Part shown: positions 36,075-45,500 of the stretch, in pieces
Numbering within the stretch: the stretch's first letter is position 1
Layout: each line of letters opens with the position of its first letter
NCBI GenBank assembly: GCA_002812745.2
Contig: NCSJ02000084.1
Location: forward strand, 1-64,000
Source of the DNA: Scytalidium lignicola
Lineage: Eukaryota; Ascomycota; Leotiomycetes
Reading direction: 5' to 3'
DNA: 64,000 nt
Translations under genes and position numbers: made by a program
Notes under the pieces: generated by a model
Told to the model about the DNA's origin: nothing
Database searches by the model: none
What the model saw: only the letters and a program-made list of their open reading frames with translations

Positions 36075-37151
36075 TCATTCGCTATCTTCATCCCTGTCAA
36101 ACCCTAGTTGTTCCATGCTAACCTTGAGGTACCAACTCATGTCCTTCATCATGTCATGCACTTCCTTCCGATCCATAATCACAGCATTATAATTATCCGG
36201 CTCTCTAGCTACAGCATCCTTTTTTGCTTGCTCCAACTTCTCAATCATGTACTCTGACTTCTTCTTAAGCACACGGAATCGTTCTAAAGCAAACTGGCCG
36301 TACAGCTCGTTGAGATAGCTTAGCTGAAGAGAGTTGGTGATTTCAGTATCATCGCGTAACGCCGGATGTGCCGCTCGGTAGGGGCACACCATAGTGATAC
36401 GTTCACCAGTATTATAAGCACGCAAGGCTGCGTGCGATAGATGTCGCCCTTGAATGAAAATTGCGGAGCCCAGCGAAGTTCCACGAAGCTTCTTGACTGT
36501 ACCATCAGAGAGTTGGATGGCAGTCTCGCCCCCAACCATCTTCTCTGTGTTGCTGAGCATCATGACGCAGCTGTAGGGAAATGAGTCCATATGCCAGTTG
36601 TCCACCGGGACATTGTCATACTCACTCTTCTTTTCTGTCCATCCAGCTGGAACCGGCACGGGATAGAGGTCGAGATCTTTCAGACCCTCTCGTCCACCTG
36701 CACCCAACTGCACATTGGTATGGCCAATCTCGTATGGCAGTGAAGGCTCCATTTCAATCCCGGCGATATCTTCCATGACCTTGATGACCTCCCGAGACGT
36801 CCAAAAGGCGTGGGTGAAGGGTGCTTCCTCCTTAGTGAAACCGCGCAGGCAAGCCGGAGAACGTGGCCACCAGTGTATCCGTCTTTTAAGGGTGTTTGGC
36901 TGTAACAATTCTCGTCTTAGTTCCACCACAGCTGCTTCTGTGGCGAGCTGGAATGGCTCAGTGGCTGCTAGATCGCTGGTCCCATTTGCTGGAACGCCTA
37001 ACTCGGACATTGTGTAGATATGATCTGGAGGAATATAATTGAGATGGATCTTTGGGTCAAATTTAACCTTAGATGGCCCACGGTACTCATTCATAGGCGT
37101 CAGAGGGGGAGCAGTTGTGACGCTCGCCACAAGATCTGCAGTTGGTGCCAT
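36075..37151 (-). CDS. Fe(II)/2-oxoglutarate-dependent dioxygenase-like protein
   Basis: Intronless, 358 aa. Central motifs fit a 2OG-Fe(II) oxygenase jelly roll: NWHMDSFPYSCVMMLSN supplies the HxD metal ligands, GGETAIQLSDG a core strand, and HLSHAALRAYNTGERITMV the distal His followed by the Arg that would bind 2-oxoglutarate. The N-terminal 110 residues contain an RxxWWPRSPACLRGF segment. The C-terminal part is helical (KKKSEYMIEKLEQAKKDA) and may form a dimer contact. No signal peptide, so probably cytosolic. The substrate is not predictable; neighbours are a D-2-hydroxyacid dehydrogenase and an agmatinase, so a small amino- or guanidino-acid is an inference. The ATG at 37151 is the only upstream start consistent with the frame. 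Confidence 0.8.
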   Translation of the reverse strand: MAPTADLVASVTTAPPLTPMNEYRGPSKVKFDPKIHLNYIPPDHIYTMSELGVPANGTSDLAATEPFQLATEAAVVELRRELLQPNTLKRRIHWWPRSPACLRGFTKEEAPFTHAFWTSREVIKVMEDIAGIEMEPSLPYEIGHTNVQLGAGGREGLKDLDLYPVPVPAGWTEKKSEYDNVPVDNWHMDSFPYSCVMMLSNTEKMVGGETAIQLSDGTVKKLRGTSLGSAIFIQGRHLSHAALRAYNTGERITMVCPYRAAHPALRDDTEITNSLQLSYLNELYGQFALERFRVLKKKSEYMIEKLEQAKKDAVAREPDNYNAVIMDRKEVHDMMKDMSWYLKVSMEQLGFDRDEDSE

Positions 37152-37986
37152 AGTTTCTAAGTAATTAATATTGAAAGACGATTGAGACGTTGATTAAACA
37201 AGATGATAAGTCTCGCGAAAGATGACAACGAGAGTACAATCAGAATTGCAAGCACATTCAAATAGGGCGTTATCTAAATCTATTTATGGAGAAAGAGATG
37301 CATGCAGGGAATCGGCGTCGGGCTTCGAGTCCCATGATAAAGCTTCTGTCCCAATGGCTCAATACTCTAGGCTTTGATTATCTTGCTGGCGTCTCTGGCG
37401 GGTTGCCGCCCCTCCATCAGCTTATCTCAAGGCCAAAGTTACGAACTTATTATGAAGGACACGCTATGTGTAAGAACAAGTCTTATCAGTAAACGACTTC
37501 AGGTCCAGAATACCATCTTAGAACGTTTTCAATCCCCGAGTGATATGGATTCCCTGGGCACTGTCAAATATTGTGAAATAATAGTTCTCTTGAGCTGATT
37601 TCTCTTTCTGTAAAATCCTTTATTGCTAATAGATATATCTACTTGCCGTAAAAAGTCTATATCCCTCTTATGAACAATCCAGTTTATACGTTCATTCTTC
37701 TACCATTTGCATTTATTGAAACAATTTATCCTTAATCATTACCTTAGTTACCTCAATAGGGTACTATGCNTTTTTTTAACAATTATACTTAATATTCTGC
37801 TATTCCTATAAAAAAAGAATAATCTATAAATCACACTTTAAATGTATTCCATTACTATTACAAAGTGAATAAGACAGATAGATTAAACCGCATTTAGCAT
37901 TTCTTCTCATAATAATCTGTGAAAGATTTGTAGTCTATACTCTGTATATCTAATTCCGTATGCTATGTTGACCAGATCTATTTTCT
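37152..37986. other. Intergenic, nothing recognised
   Basis: Promoter of the dioxygenase and 3' side of the dehydrogenase. It contains one N beside a T run at 37771. Open frames at 37286-37492 and 37374-37598 lack support. Confidence 0.5.
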
Positions 37987-39140
37987 CTATATTTTAGCCG
38001 CACCAGGCCGCGTAACAACATTATTGACTGGAGTTAGAGGCTTTCCATCCCCAAGGAAATATGCTTCAATGTTTTGCAATGCAATCTCTTCAAATTTCTA
38101 ACTCTATGTTATTAAATGTAGGTGAGAGTGACGGAGTGACTTTATATCGTACCTTGTTTGTTTCGACAGTTCCTCCACCAATGTGCGGAAGCAGCGTAAC
38201 CTTCCAGCTTTGCAAAAGTTTAGGGTGTACAATAGGCCTGCCTAATATTAGATTATGTCTGGGTTGAATCACAAATGGGTCGAACTTACTCGTCATGAAA
38301 CACGTCCAGACCGGCACTCGCTATATGACCTTCTTCTAAGGCATCTACTAGGGCAGATTCATCAATGCATTTCCCTCGGGCAATATTCACAACACGGCTT
38401 CCCTTCTTCATAACCTTGAGCGTGTCTTTGTTAAGAAGATGATGAGTTTGAGGAGTGTGTGGGCACACAATCAGGACACAATCTGCGACCTTGAGCAATG
38501 ACTCAATATTGTCATGATAAATAGCTCCTCCTAGAGATTCTTCAACGGCAGTTCTTCGCTTGCGGTTGAAATACTGAATCGTCATCCCCAACGCCTTGGC
38601 TCTCATCGCAGCAGCAGCGCCGATTTCTCCCATTCCAACCACCCCAAGGACTTTACCGCGCGGGTCATGGGCTTCATTGCACATCTCCTCGACGTGAAAC
38701 CAGTCGGCAGACTTCTTCTCTCTCAGCGTGAGCTCGCAAAAGGTCGTATAGCGGAATACTGAGAGGATAAGGAATAGAGCCGTGTCTGCAGTTGCATCCG
38801 TCGCTCCACCAGCGCCGTTACAGTACCACACGCCTTTCCTCTCGAGCTCCTCAGTATCTTCTCCATCATAACCATGGTTGCAGTAGGATACAATACTGCA
38901 CGATTCAGGCAAGTGGCTGATCAGCTCCTTATCGAGTGGAGGAAGCATATTTTGGCCGAGGTTTGGGCGAACTATGCCATCGATCTTGGAATATTTCCCA
39001 GCGCCTGAAAATGCCTCGATAGCCTCGGATTTTGTCTTGAGGTCATAGAATAGAACATTGAAGTTCTTTTCGAATTGTGCCCACGCCTCGTGGGCAAACA
39101 TGATCGGCTGTCCCACATACAAGATTGTTGGTTTCGCCAT
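37987..39140 (-). CDS. D-isomer-specific 2-hydroxyacid dehydrogenase (glyoxylate/hydroxypyruvate reductase-like)
   Basis: Three exons, 39140-38290, 38237-38153 and 38097-37987, total 1047 nt, 348 aa. Introns are 52 and 55 nt (GTAAGT...GCAG; GTACGA...TTAG). The catalytic domain surrounds an NAD(P)-binding core: VLGVVGMGEIGAAAAMRA is the GxGxxG fold, NRKRR after the second strand suggests NADPH preference, and VNIARGKCIDESALVDALEE carries the catalytic Arg. The Glu of FHDEPIVHP and the His of LLPHIGGGT complete the Arg-Glu-His triad, so the enzyme looks intact. Length is typical. It reduces a 2-keto acid to a D-2-hydroxy acid or the reverse. It is divergent from the agmatinase, with 624 bp between starts, so the two could share control. 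Confidence 0.92.
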
Positions 39141-39764
39141 GGCTGCTCCTCTATGAGCTTAGAGCCTGGTGGGTTTTTGCAGTTTTTGATCTGAGATTGG
39201 TATAATTTCAGAAGCAAAGGAAGTGATTATAATGAATCAAATATAAACAGAGGTGAAATTTCCCCCACTATAGATGCAGTTTCTGAAAGACTTGTAACAC
39301 AGAGTGTAACTTCGACCTACCATGAAGATTCATTATCGTGATATCAAATTGTAGTTCTATCTGAACCTTAACAATACTATTCTGTCAGCTTCATTCTAGT
39401 GTGCTCCGCGTATCGAGCGGGTTTGCCTACTCCAGCGCTTAAATGCGGAGCTATACTTGGCCGTTGGCGTTGTCGGCCAAGTGGGATGGATCGATCTCGA
39501 ATCCGAATGGCTGTTGATACCAGATATGAGAGCTGCTGCCAAGAAGACAAGATAGATGCCACTAAACCCCGCCACATACGCCGACCATGGACCCTGACTG
39601 ATGCTCTCGTTGTTGGAAGAATCTCCAAGTAATCTGCCAGCCAGAGATAGGTAACTAAATATAATAATCCAAATAGTGCGAGCTTACCTGCTGGAAATAA
39701 TGTTGTGCTTTTATTGTTCCTTTTTGACTGCAAACGTACGAGTATCCGTCCATTGAACTTCGTG
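39141..39764. promoter_or_regulatory. Bidirectional promoter region (dehydrogenase / agmatinase)
   Basis: 624 bp between divergent start codons. Frames at 39399-39632 (+) and 39377-39961 (-) have no domain signal. No specific operator was recognised. Confidence 0.45.
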
Positions 39765-41440
39765 ATGCGTCTCCCTTTCTTTCTATCAGTTGTCTTGTGG
39801 ACGACCAGAGCTGTCTGCCATAACGCCCCAGAGCCCAATAGTGAAGATACCGTTTCTCGGTGGATCTCGGGATACAGCTTCACCGGCATCCAGACCTTTG
39901 CCCACCTCCCGCATATCCAATGTCTCGTGAAGCAGGATGAGCCGTTTGACCTCGCAGTCATCGGCGTGCCTTTTGATACCTCTGTAGCATACCGTCCAGG
40001 TACCGTACTAGCTTTTCCCTTAGCAGTAAAACCACGAGGCTGCGTGATTTAATAATGGGAAGTTTAATTAAACTTTTGGACGGGCAGGTGCTAGATTCGG
40101 CCCCAGAGCAATCCGTGGTGCCAGCCAACGACAAATGCCAGCAAGAGGATTCAACCATGCACAAGGTCTCAACCCGTACCAAAACTGGGCTACTGTCCTA
40201 GACTGCGGCGATATTCCTGTGACACCGTTGTGAGTAGAAAATTAGACAAGAAAGTAGCTTGGGGGGAAGGGGACGGGATGGGATTGAGATGAGCAGGAAA
40301 AATGATGGATCTGTCCTAACAGCTACAACAGTGACAATGCAGTTGCATTTAAGCAGATTACAGAGGCTTATCGCGACCTTCTTCGTCGACCAGCAAAGAC
40401 ACAACCAAAAGTAGCAAGCCCAAAGGCTATGGGCAAAGATGGAGTATATCATCCCCGACTCGTCACTCTGGGCGGCGACCACTCGGTAGCTCTACCAGCT
40501 CTGAGAGCTCTGAATGAAATCTACGGACCAGTGAGCGTCCTTCACTTCGACAGCCACTTAGATACGTGAGTTTCAATAATTAAATTCATGCCCGTATGCA
40601 CCGTGAAGAGAATGCCAATTTGACCGAATATTAGATGGAACCCATCTTCCTTGGCTGGAGCATGGGCTTCAGAACAGTCAGACTACAATCACGGGTCAAT
40701 GATGATGATAATTACTAAACCAATAAAACAAAAATACCCTCACTAACTATTTTAAACGGCAGTTCTGGATCGCCAATAACGAAGGCCTTATTGCCAAAGA
40801 GGGCAATATCCACGCCGGTCTGCGAACGCGGATTTTTGGCAACGACTACCACGATTATGAGGAGGACTCCAAGCAGAACTTTGAGTATATCGAAACTGAA
40901 GGTACTATATTATATTATATTATTCCCCCTGATTCTGTATTTTGTCGGCCGGATTTTCTGACTTTTCGATCCCCTTTCTCTAGACCTAGACATTATCGGA
41001 GTAGAAGGCGTTGTAAAACGGATCGAAGAGGTGGTAGGTGATAGACTCGTGTACCTCAGCATCGACATCGATGTGCTTGGTAAGTCATCAAATGAATATA
41101 TCTGAGGCNTTTTTTTTTTGTTGGATTAGACGCTGATTTTGGGGCGGCTTCAGAACCTGGCCTTGCACCTGGAACAGGGTGTCCAGAGCCTGGTGGCTGG
41201 ACTACAAGAGAGTTGAAGGCGATGCTTAGGAGACTGAGTTCGTTGAACATTGTTGGCGCGGATGTTGTAGAAGTCGCGCCCCCATATGACGATGCTGGAG
41301 AGTCAACGGCCTGGGCGGCTGCAGACTTGGTGTACGAGATGTTTGGGTTAATGGTTGGAAACCCGTTGTACCCAGTGGATGGATACGTTGCGAGGAAAAA
41401 CCATAGAGGGGCTGTCAAGAAACCCAAGGATGAGTTGTAG
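39765..41440 (+). CDS. Secreted agmatinase/ureohydrolase-family enzyme, one damaged splice donor
   Basis: Start 39765 gives a signal peptide ([18 protein letters not shown]). Exons: 39765-39999, 40088-40229, 40323-40565, 40635-40701, 40763-40901, 40984-41079 and 41154-41440. Ureohydrolase signatures are present: [32 protein letters not shown] (metal His), [10 protein letters not shown] (DxHxD metal ligands) and [16 protein letters not shown], which fits the family SxDxD-x3-P-x3-PG pattern only if the last acceptor is 41153. The expected Mn2+ enzyme would release urea from agmatine or a related guanidino compound. The intron after NHGSM should start at 40702, but the bases are ATGATG rather than GT. 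The acceptor (CACTAAC branch, GGCAG at 40762) is normal, and read-through meets TAA. This may be a splice mutation, an AT-AG intron or an assembly error. One N at 41109 lies inside an intron. Confidence 0.85.
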
Positions 41441-42046
41441 ATGGCGATTACAGGAATATCACTATGATCCTCTTTTTGATCATATCTAGGATAGCCTTTG
41501 AATGCATCAAAGTGTTATAGATGAAGAAATATACATATGTGGGGTTTGGCGTACAGCACATATGAGATTATATTGATAGAACTCTATTGAGAAATACCAG
41601 AGGAGGATTTAGAAGAATGGCATAGAACACCACAGGATTGGATCCATAAATTGATTTTAAAGCAGGAGCATTGGGTTGTACTTACGGAGCATGGGTAGTC
41701 AAATCCGAATTAAATTCTTTCGTTATATCAAGTTGATATTTTCAAGTGCCCTGTAGCCTGAATCGCAGATTTCATTCAGTAGACTTGTTGTACCAGTATG
41801 TTAAGTATACTAACTCTCTACTGTATGCATATGAGACTTGAAAGGATCACCGAGACTATATAACAGATCCATACTTCTACAAGAAAGATCCGGTAATTAT
41901 ATATCAAGCAAATCACCCCACAAAAAACCAGTAACTTATCAAACAGTTCTATCCCCCGGACAAATATNAAAAAACAAAAAGGCATTTAATATTATACACC
42001 GAATATAAAAAGAAAAAAGAAAAAGAAAGAAAAATTAACAGTTACA
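41441..42046. other. Intergenic between convergent genes
   Basis: 3' regions of the agmatinase and of the PLOD-like gene; AT-rich, one N near 41969. Nothing recognised. Confidence 0.5.
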
Positions 42047-43522
42047 TTAATAGTCGTTCCTAGGTGGTTTCCATAATCCCTTCCCATCCTTAAATAGCTC
42101 TTCGTCAAAACCCTCGCACATATCCTTCCATGGTACCCAGTCCTTATCCGGCTGTCCTTGACGCCTGGCCGTAGCCCATTTCTGCTCATACCGCGACCAC
42201 CATGCCATCTCCTCGCTCCCGTGCTTAAGCACCGCGAACGCCTTATACGGCTCGTTAACGTACAGGTCCATCAATCTCCTGGCCTCTGGATGATACCACA
42301 TGCTAGTCCAACCGGATTGCAGTACGTTTTTAGCTCTCTCCGTTGAGCTATCAAGACGGATTGCTGCTGGAACGATGCCGGTATCGAGATTGGTGTAGAG
42401 CGGAACATTTCCCCAATCTAGGTCCTGCGGGAACCCATCTTCTTTTGCTCCGTTTGGAGACCAAAACGGGGGCAGAGATTGCATAATATCGGATTGTATA
42501 GCCTTGGGTTTGCCGTTGGCCTGCAACTTCGTCTTGACATCCGAAATATGCTTGGTGTCATTATATCGCAGCCATGCCGAGTCCACCTTAACAGTCAGCG
42601 TCGATTGCGCCAGCATCCCTTCATAGTCCAATCCTATGCCAAACTCAAGCGGGACGCCTTCTATCGGCTGCACCCTTTGATGCGTAGGATGAGTCTCGAG
42701 GAGACCCGGCTGTTCGAATCCTAAAAACCACCTGAACTGCGCGAAGAGCCGACCCAACGGTGTGGTATACAGATCGCGGAGGACTTCCCGATGATACTCC
42801 TGCTCGCCAAAGATCTGTGCAAAAACAGTCAGGTCGGTGGCTTGGGGATTGCTCTTGATGATCTCGAGTGCTTTCTCAAAGAGCTGCTTCACAGCGCCGA
42901 CCTCGCCCATGATCAATCCCGTATCAATATAGTGTTCCCTAAACTTCAGGTACGAAGGCTTCTCCTGATCCTGAATCTTGTCCGTCTCCGGACCGTGCAC
43001 GTAGCGCGACAGCGTACTCTGGGGACTAGCATAGCACGCAACATTGTCGGCCTGGTCTAATGGGCAGGTCTTCCTCGCCGCGAAGACGATGCGTTGGGAG
43101 ACATTTTGGTTATGCACGGTGCGGGATCCCATGTGCGACGCAATTCGGGCATTGGCCTGGCGGTTGATCTCGTAGAATCGCTCGAGCAAGACTGCTGGCC
43201 GGAGCTGGAACCATGTTTCGTAGCCCTTGGGAATGACGACGACATCGAGATTGCGGTCGGCACCTAGGCCATGCAGGTACTCCAAGACGCCTGTTATTTT
43301 CGAGAGATGCCAACCGCCGGCGGCGAGGGAGGAGTTGTCGTAGTTCTTGCCCCAATTAAGGATGACTGGGACGGGGTAGTTGAGAGCCTGGGCGCTGGCG
43401 ACGGTTTTGCAGAGTTCGATATCTTTTCTGTTGGCGGGGATGAGGACATGGAGAAATCGAGCGCTGGTGCCTACGGGGGTTACTCGTACGGTAGAAGTTC
43501 TGTCGATGACCTGTGGTTTCAA
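42047..43522 (-). CDS. PLOD/procollagen-galactosyltransferase-like family protein
   Basis: 491 aa without intron in the recognised part. It matches fungal proteins related to the glycosyltransferase-like domain of lysyl hydroxylases: RFLHVLIPANRKDIELCKTV, YPVPVILNWGK, LSKITGVLEYLHGL, DVVVIPKGYETWFQLRP, YIDTGLIMGEVGAVKQLFEKA, DLTVFAQIFGEQEY and FGIGLDYEGML. Relatives usually show an Asp-containing DGYDxWFQL segment; here it is KGYETWFQL, so a metal-binding Asp pair may be lost. Relatives also begin with a membrane anchor. The ATG at 43522 gives none, and a plausible acceptor (CCACAG at about 43511) suggests an upstream exon that I could not find across the purine microsatellite at 43577-43744. 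The model may therefore be 5'-incomplete. Probably Golgi/secretory. Confidence 0.75.
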   Translation of the reverse strand: MKPQVIDRTSTVRVTPVGTSARFLHVLIPANRKDIELCKTVASAQALNYPVPVILNWGKNYDNSSLAAGGWHLSKITGVLEYLHGLGADRNLDVVVIPKGYETWFQLRPAVLLERFYEINRQANARIASHMGSRTVHNQNVSQRIVFAARKTCPLDQADNVACYASPQSTLSRYVHGPETDKIQDQEKPSYLKFREHYIDTGLIMGEVGAVKQLFEKALEIIKSNPQATDLTVFAQIFGEQEYHREVLRDLYTTPLGRLFAQFRWFLGFEQPGLLETHPTHQRVQPIEGVPLEFGIGLDYEGMLAQSTLTVKVDSAWLRYNDTKHISDVKTKLQANGKPKAIQSDIMQSLPPFWSPNGAKEDGFPQDLDWGNVPLYTNLDTGIVPAAIRLDSSTERAKNVLQSGWTSMWYHPEARRLMDLYVNEPYKAFAVLKHGSEEMAWWSRYEQKWATARRQGQPDKDWVPWKDMCEGFDEELFKDGKGLWKPPRNDY

Positions 43523-43575
43523 GTGGATTTGTCAGTTGATGCTCTGATCTAGGTAAAATATAATTACGAAGTAAG

Positions 43576-43576
<1 letters not shown>

Positions 43577-43628
<52 letters not shown>

Positions 43629-43744
43629 NAGAAGAGGAAGAGAGGAAGAAGAGGAGAAGAGGAAGAAGAGGAAGAGGAAGAGGAAGAGGAAGAGGAAGAG
43701 GAAGAGGAAGAGGAAGAGGAAGAGGAAGAGGAAGAGGAAGAAGG
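43577..43744. repeat. (GA)n followed by (GAGGAA)n purine microsatellites
   Basis: 43577-43625 is uninterrupted GA. An N follows at 43629, then imperfect AGAGGAAG, then about 75 bp of perfect GAGGAA hexamers to 43744. Pure purine on the plus strand, so it could form triplex structures. The N indicates unresolved length. On the minus strand a spurious Leu/Phe repeat is encoded. Confidence 0.95.
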
Positions 43745-45500
43745 GGAAGGCACTCTTATACTTCAAAAGCAATTAACTCCTGCTACAACACCTCCTATAC
43801 TGACTGCCAACTGTTCGTCGACGAAAAGCGGTCCCTCAAGCAACGCTACTAATACTTCCACTAATGTCCATAAAGGAAAATCATCACTAAAGATTGTTTC
43901 TGATATGTTGACTCCTAAAGAAGATCGTGGTATTTTTCAGGAGAGAGTTAAAAGGTTGCAGTTGAAGATTACTTCTTCATCATAAGATATTAAGCATAAA
44001 ATAATACAAGTGAAAACTAAATACGGGCAGCACAAAAAGAACGATATCAGTTAAACAGGTCAACTAGGTCACGCAGCAACAACTCAAGAAGTTGATTGAA
44101 GAGTAAATATTAAGTCACTATAACAAGAGAAACCCCACCTAGAAATGCGAGTACAGGGCGCTGAACGGAAGGTACCTTGACTAATTAAGTTGCAAATACA
44201 GATAATTACTGACGAGAGTCTCGATTATTAGATGTAAAGAGCTCATCTGATCATCGAGTCTTCTTGAACAGCATTGGAACACAATCTTCAGACTCATTGA
44301 ATATGACAACAAGCATAAAAACAAGGGAAGTCATACACAACAAGAACCAATGGACCTTCTCTTAGATGACAGGATTTTAATATAAAGCCTCGTTCGTCAC
44401 AAAGAACTGGACATCTTCGTAATCTAGCAAGAACAGCTCATGAGTTAGTATCGTCTAACTATGGCATATCGAAGACTTGCAATAAGTCGTTCAAAGATAA
44501 AGAAGAGAACCTTGCTCCAGCTCCCTCTTCATCATCAGTTCTTGCTGCTCCGATTATCAAGTTAAAACACAAAATCTCTTAGGCTAAAGGACTCCATGTA
44601 AGCTAGTTAATTTCGAAAATGCTTCTTCTCCAAGGATAGAACTCGGTCCATTCCTTTTCTATGATAGTACTTGAATAAACTCAAGTCCTCCCTTATCCTA
44701 CTCATAATGAATAGAATTCAATATTTGTGGTCTAAGCACGGATTAACACTTGTGAGAAAGCTTGCGGCCTCCTAATTATACCACACTTGTATTTATATAG
44801 AAGAGATTTTAAGTAAAGGGGTTATCTGGTAAAGAGAGCTACGAATTAGTCACCTTAGAGCCATTTAAATTAAGTAGGATTGATTTAGCAGAGAAGTGTA
44901 TTCAGTTTATTTTGAAGGAGAAGTCAGGATCGAAATCGTGACTTGAGATTCTGTTAGTAGAGGCTATTAAACTTATAGCTTTAGTTATTGACATGTACTC
45001 ATGACAATAGAAAAGCGTGACAAGGCGTAGCACGAGAGAATACCAAGTATCACCAAAAGTTCAATCACAAAGCAATTAGAGGGAATATTTTTGGAAAGGC
45101 ATTTTCATTACACATACATCTCTCATTTCTCGTCCCTAAGGCATGCCGCTACTACCTAATAACCTAAGGGAAAATAACCAGTATAACGCCAGTATCTTTT
45201 GACACAATATTCCAATACACGAACAATAAAGCAAGAAAATGTTTCCAGTTGAGGAGAGGGCAAAGACTCCTTAGTGAAAGGAAATAGAAAGAATTAACCC
45301 CGCCACAGGACTATGTGGCACCAAATAGACGCCAACCAGGGCATGAAGAAAGATCCAGAGAAGCTGCCGGAGAAAGCCTCGAATCAAGGTGTTTCAGAAT
45401 CAAAGAGCCTTGAAATAACGGATGATTGGAATAAAAGTAAGCTGTGAAGGTATCATCGAAATATTGTCCTCGTTATTCTCGTTGTATCATAGTCCGTCAC
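43745..45500. other. 1.75-kb region without a supported gene
   Basis: One plus-strand frame is open from the microsatellite to about 43985 (NCSSTKSGPSSNATNTSTN, KEDRGIFQERVKRLQLK) and then meets stops at a normal rate. I recognise no domain and treat it as spacer or an old relic. The right end is the 3' region of the Bud4-like gene. Confidence 0.4.

Noticed and set aside
41130..41153. Earlier acceptor (TTAG at 41129) for the last agmatinase intron
   Set aside because: It would insert eight residues into the metal-binding SxDxD-x3-P signature; the acceptor at 41153 restores the exact family spacing.
43356..43772. Minus-strand frame with long Phe-Leu and Ser repeats upstream of the PLOD-like protein, resembling a membrane anchor
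   Set aside because: The repeat is the translation of the purine microsatellite and the downstream frame differs from the PLOD-like frame.
43850..45300. Possible RIP-degraded coding relic in one plus-strand frame
   Set aside because: Stops occur at about the rate expected for this base composition and no family motif was found.
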